Below are positions 5,114 to 7,736 of a stretch of 7,736 nucleotides of DNA, in pieces. The translations under genes were made by a program, and so were the position numbers. Source of the DNA: Polyangium sp. (in: bacteria) (GTDB taxonomy: Bacteria > Myxococcota_A > Polyangia > Palsa-1104); assembly GCA_025450955.1 (NCBI GenBank), contig JANWLJ010000019.1, positions 1 through 7,736 of the forward strand. Reading direction: 5' to 3'. The notes beneath the pieces were generated by a model. It saw nothing but the letters and a program-made list of their open reading frames with translations. It was not told the DNA's origin and made no database searches. Each line of letters opens with the position of its first letter. Positions within the stretch are counted from its first letter, which is position 1.

Positions 5114-5629
5114 ATGCACACCATGGTGATCCACGTCGCCGTCGGCGATCTGACCCATCTCAGCGTCGACGCGATCGTCAATCCGGCCAATTCGCTCGGG
5201 GTGATGAGCGGCGGAGTGGCGGGCTCGATCCGCGAGGCGGGTGGTGAGGTGATCGAAGAGGAGGCCAAGGCCTGCGCGCCGATCGCGGTCGGTGCGGCGA
5301 TCGTCACCACCGCCGGCGAGCTGTTCGCCAAGGCGGTCATCCACGTGCCGACCATGGAAGAGCCGGGGATGAAGATTGGCGTCGAGAACGTGCGGCGCGC
5401 CACCCGCGCGGCGCTGCTCGCGGCGGCGCGGCTCAACTACCAGACCATCGCCTTTCCGACCATCGGCACCGGCGTCGGCGGGGTGCCGTTCGACGAGGCG
5501 GCGCGGGCGATGGTCGACGAGCTGCGCGCGCACCGGCAGCCGCAGCCGCAGACCGTTTATCTGATCGTCCCGCGCCAGGAGCTGTGCCCCGCCTTCGAAG
5601 AGGCGCTGCGCATGGCGTCGCTGCCGTAG
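5114..5629 (+). CDS. Macro-domain (ADP-ribose-binding) protein
   Basis: A 171-residue single-domain protein. It follows the macro fold in order: the adenine-contacting Asp in VGDLTHL (D12), VDAIVNPANS (residues 18-27), the GGVAGSI glycine loop (33-39), and the phosphate-binding loop FPTIGTGVGGVPF (114-126). Family members bind ADP-ribose and often remove it from proteins or nucleic acids, or deacetylate O-acetyl-ADP-ribose. N-P-A-N instead of N-A-A-N, and GVMSGG instead of the MacroD-type LLGGGG, place it outside the classical MacroD/YmdB group, so hydrolase activity is unproven. The ATG at 5114 was chosen. The in-frame ATG at 5123 (starting MVIHVAVGD) is equally good on family length, with a weak GAAG site at 5110. 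A TTGACG (5088-5093) could be its -35 box, but no clear -10 is present. purM follows after 32 bases. Confidence 0.9.
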   Translation: MHTMVIHVAVGDLTHLSVDAIVNPANSLGVMSGGVAGSIREAGGEVIEEEAKACAPIAVGAAIVTTAGELFAKAVIHVPTMEEPGMKIGVENVRRATRAALLAAARLNYQTIAFPTIGTGVGGVPFDEAARAMVDELRAHRQPQPQTVYLIVPRQELCPAFEEALRMASLP

Positions 5630-5655
5630 ACTTTCCCGACCTCGCGCGCTAGCTT
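5627..5655 (+). promoter_or_regulatory. Candidate promoter TAGACT-N17-TAGCTT before purM
   Basis: TAGCTT (5650-5655) ends 6 bases before the GTG of purM, and TAGACT (5627-5632, 4 of 6 to the -35 consensus) lies 17 bases upstream, overlapping the macro gene stop. The match is weak, but its position suits a leaderless start for a gene with no Shine-Dalgarno. Confidence 0.35.
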
Positions 5656-5661
5656 TCCGCC

Positions 5662-6663
5662 GTGTCCATCACCTATCGCGACGCGGGCGTCGACATCGAC
5701 GCCGGGGACGAGCTGGTCGAGCGCATCAAGCCGCACGCGGCCCGCACCTTGCGCAAGGAGGTGCTCGGCGGCCTCGGCGGCTTCGGCGGGCTGTGCGCGA
5801 TTCCGGCCGGCTATCGGGAGCCGGTCCTGGTCTCGGGCACCGACGGGGTCGGCACCAAGCTGAAGGTGGCGTTCGCGACCGGGCGCCACGACACCATCGG
5901 CATCGATCTGGTCGCGATGTGCGTCAACGACATCGCGGTGACCGGCGCCGAGCCGCTCTTCTTCCTCGACTACTTCGCCTCCGGAAAGCTCGACGTGAAC
6001 GTCGGCGAACAGGTCATCTCTGGAATCGCCGAAGGGTGCCGGCAGGCGGGCTGCGCGCTCATCGGCGGCGAGACCGCCGAGCTGCCGGGCATGTACGCCG
6101 ACGGCGAATACGATCTGGCCGGCTTCGCGGTGGGGGTGGTCGAGCGCGCCAAGATCCTCGACGGCACGCGCATCCGGCCGGGCGATCGGGTGATCGGGCT
6201 CGCCTCGAGCGGGCTGCACTCGAACGGCTATTCGCTCGCCCGCAAGGTGCTGGCGCCGACGCCCGAGGGGCTGGCGCGCTGGGCCGACGCGCTGCTTCAG
6301 CCGACCCGCATCTACGTGCGCGCGCTCAAGGCGGCGCTCAAGGCGGGCGAGGTGCGCGGCGCGGCGCATATCACCGGCGGCGGTCTGGTGGAAAATCCGC
6401 CGCGCATTCTCGCCGACGGGCTGGTGATGCGCCTTTTCGAATCGCGCTGGCCGGTGCCGGAGATCTTCACCGCGATCGCGCGCGCCGGGGTCGAGCCGGG
6501 CGAGCTGCGCCGCACCTTCAACGTCGGGCTCGGAATGGTGATCGTCGCGCCGCCCGAGGACGCCGAAAAGAGCCGGCTCGCTTGCGAGGCGGCCGGCGAG
6601 GCCGCGTTCGAGGTGGGCGAGATCGCCCGAGGCGAAGGGCCGTCGCGGGTCGAGTTCGTATGA
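5662..6663 (+). CDS. purM: Phosphoribosylformylglycinamidine cyclo-ligase (AIR synthetase)
   Basis: A 333-residue protein, close to the usual 345. PurM uses ATP to close FGAM to aminoimidazole ribonucleotide, the fifth step of purine synthesis, as a cytosolic homodimer. Family motifs appear in order: the YRDAGVDIDAGDELVERIK start; SGTDGVGTKLKVA (58-70), the glycine-rich ATP site; the metal-site region DLVAMCVNDI (82-91); GGETAELPGMY (135-145); GLASSGLHSNGYSL (179-192); HITGGGLVEN (236-245); and FNVGLGM (286-292), usually FN-GIGM. All are intact, so an active enzyme is expected. The GTG start places the conserved TYRDAGV right at the N-terminus and has no Shine-Dalgarno. The stop overlaps the purN start as ATGA, so the two are translationally coupled. 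Confidence 0.98.
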   Translation: MSITYRDAGVDIDAGDELVERIKPHAARTLRKEVLGGLGGFGGLCAIPAGYREPVLVSGTDGVGTKLKVAFATGRHDTIGIDLVAMCVNDIAVTGAEPLFFLDYFASGKLDVNVGEQVISGIAEGCRQAGCALIGGETAELPGMYADGEYDLAGFAVGVVERAKILDGTRIRPGDRVIGLASSGLHSNGYSLARKVLAPTPEGLARWADALLQPTRIYVRALKAALKAGEVRGAAHITGGGLVENPPRILADGLVMRLFESRWPVPEIFTAIARAGVEPGELRRTFNVGLGMVIVAPPEDAEKSRLACEAAGEAAFEVGEIARGEGPSRVEFV

Positions 6664-7271
6664 CCGGCCTCGGCGTCCTGGTCTCCGGATCGGGCACCAA
6701 CCTGCAGGCGATCCTCGACGCCGAAAAACGCGGCGAGCTCGGCGCCGAGGTTCGGCTGGTGGTCTCGAACCTGCCGGGCGTGCGCGCGCTCGAGCGGGCG
6801 CAGGCGGCGGGGGTGGCGACGCGCGTGCTCGCCCACCGCGACTTCGCGAGCCGCGAGGCCTACGACGAGGCGCTCGCCCGCTGCCTCGGCGAAGCGCGCG
6901 TCGAGCTGATCGCGCTCGCCGGCTTCATGCGCATCGTCACGCCGCGCTTTTTGCAGGCGTTCCCCGGACGGGTGCTCAACATCCACCCGTCGCTGCTCCC
7001 GGCCTTTCCCGGCCTTCACGCGCAAAGGCAGGCGCTCGAGCACGGGGTCAAGGTGAGCGGCTGCACCGTCCACTTCGTCGACGAGGGCTGCGACACCGGC
7101 GCGATCATCGCTCAGGCGGCGGTGCCGGTTTGCGAGGGCGACGACGAGGCGGCGCTCACCGCCCGCATCCTGGTCGAGGAGCACCGCCTCTACCCCGCCG
7201 CCCTGCGCGCGGTCGCCGAAGGACGGGTGCGACTTTCGGGACGGCGGGTGGTGATACAATCGCGCCCGTGA
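6660..7271 (+). CDS. purN: Phosphoribosylglycinamide formyltransferase (GAR transformylase)
   Basis: A 203-residue protein (E. coli PurN has 212). It transfers the formyl group of 10-formyl-tetrahydrofolate to GAR in step three of purine synthesis. The phosphate loop is VSGSGTNLQAIL (8-19). The catalytic residues correspond to Asn107 and His109 in VLNIHPSLLPAFPG, and to Asp145 in FVDEGCDTGAIIAQ. The folate-site segment LAGFMRI (87-92) is also present. All catalytic residues are intact. The ATG lies inside the purM stop (ATGA), and the stop TGA overlaps the GTG of the next gene (GTGA), so it depends on coupled translation in the purM-purN-DUF523 transcript. Confidence 0.98.
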   Translation: MTGLGVLVSGSGTNLQAILDAEKRGELGAEVRLVVSNLPGVRALERAQAAGVATRVLAHRDFASREAYDEALARCLGEARVELIALAGFMRIVTPRFLQAFPGRVLNIHPSLLPAFPGLHAQRQALEHGVKVSGCTVHFVDEGCDTGAIIAQAAVPVCEGDDEAALTARILVEEHRLYPAALRAVAEGRVRLSGRRVVIQSRP

Positions 7272-7736
7272 TCGACCACGAGCTCAAGACCCGCTACGAG
7301 CTGCTCCACGGCGGCGACAGCGAAGCGGCGCGCGCGGAGCTGGCGCGCATCGCCGAGCAGGCCCGGCGCGGCGGCCGCGAGGTGGTGCTGGTCTCGGCCT
7401 GCCTCGTCGGGGTCACCTGCCGCTACGACGGGCGCGCCAAGCCCGCCGATGATGCGGTCGCGCGGGTCGCGGGCGGCCAGGAGCTGTTGCCGGTGTGCCC
7501 GGAGGTGCTGGCGCGCTTCGGCGTCCCGCGTCCGGCGATCACGCTCTCGGCCGACAGCGAAGGAAAGCTGACCGTCGCCGTCGACGCCAAGGGGCGCGAC
7601 GTCACCGCGGCGCTCGAAGCCGGCGCGCGGCTCGCCGATCTCTACGCCACCCAGGCCGGCGCGACGCGCGCGCTGCTCAAGGAGCGCAGCCCTTCGTGCG
7701 GGGTCAAACAGGTGCACGGGCCGGACGGCCTCACCG
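7268..7736 (+). CDS. DUF523 (TudS-like) protein, 3' end outside window
   Basis: 156 codons are visible and the frame is open to the right edge. The DUF523 domain starts near residue 39: VVLVSACLVGVTCRYDG (39-55), LLPVCPEVLARFGVPRP (73-89), GRDVT (109-113) and LLKERSPSCG (136-145). Cys45, Cys77 and Cys144 have about the spacing of the three cysteines that hold the catalytic 4Fe-4S cluster in thiouracil desulfidase TudS, a DUF523 member (spacing recalled from memory). Desulfuration of thiolated bases is therefore a reasonable but unproven role. The GTG start overlaps the purN stop as GTGA. It adds about 38 residues of Arg/Ala/Glu-rich helix ahead of the domain, which most DUF523 proteins lack. 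An internal GTG at residue 39 or 40 would give the usual domain start. A C-terminal DUF1722 fusion, known in some relatives, cannot be judged here. Confidence 0.9.
   Translation, partial: MIDHELKTRYELLHGGDSEAARAELARIAEQARRGGREVVLVSACLVGVTCRYDGRAKPADDAVARVAGGQELLPVCPEVLARFGVPRPAITLSADSEGKLTVAVDAKGRDVTAALEAGARLADLYATQAGATRALLKERSPSCGVKQVHGPDGLT

Noticed and set aside
5065..5436. Upstream extension of the hydrolase frame to 5436 on the minus strand
   Set aside because: It is antisense to the conserved macro-domain core; the real hydrolase begins at its membrane helix with GTG 5064.
5557..7259. Long minus-strand frames opposite purM and purN
   Set aside because: Antisense shadows of two unmistakable enzymes with complete motifs.

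Overview
The window reads as chromosomal DNA from a GC-rich member of the former Deltaproteobacteria, most likely a myxobacterium-like (Myxococcota) lineage. This is inferred from a CdnL/CarD-family RNA polymerase regulator close to the Myxococcus type, a lipoprotein built of 'ADCG-G--C--G-C' cysteine repeats of a kind common in that group, and several small lipoproteins of unknown function. No mobile element, CRISPR array, tRNA or rRNA was seen.

Layout. Bases 2-310 hold the C-terminal end of nadB (L-aspartate oxidase). Facing it on the minus strand is a lipoprotein pair: a cysteine-rich lipoprotein (816-1628) followed by a smaller DUF2846-like lipoprotein (318-800). A divergent regulatory gap (1629-1802) rich in repeats leads to a third lipoprotein (1803-2420). 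A 321-base gap (2421-2741), locally AT-rich, with nested inverted repeats and an ECF-like promoter candidate, precedes cdnL (2742-3230), which ends in a textbook intrinsic terminator (3263-3297). Next come a five-helix membrane protein resembling the YIP1 family (3322-3969) and, convergent and overlapping it by 63 bases, a membrane-anchored alpha/beta hydrolase (3907-5064, minus). Divergent from that, after 49 bases, begins a co-directional run: macro-domain protein (5114-5629), purM (5662-6663), purN (6660-7271) and a DUF523/TudS-like protein (7268 to the window end). The last three overlap by 4 bases each (ATGA, GTGA) and must be translationally coupled.

How it fits together. purM and purN are consecutive-pathway enzymes of de novo purine synthesis. 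The co-transcribed DUF523 protein carries the cysteines that bind a 4Fe-4S cluster in thiouracil desulfidase, and the macro domain upstream should bind ADP-ribose, so the cluster has a nucleotide synthesis and nucleotide repair/salvage flavour.

The most interesting signal is regulatory. Four genes without a Shine-Dalgarno sequence (starts at 1803, 3322, 5064 minus, 5662) each have a TANNNT hexamer ending 6-8 bases before the start codon, the geometry of a -10 box driving leaderless mRNA. The two genes with clear GGAGG sites (1628 minus, 2742) lack this arrangement. At 1803 an inverted repeat TTCACAG-N6-CTGTGAA overlies the presumed -35 box, suggesting a repressor operator. I did not find a clearly new multi-gene system such as a defence island.
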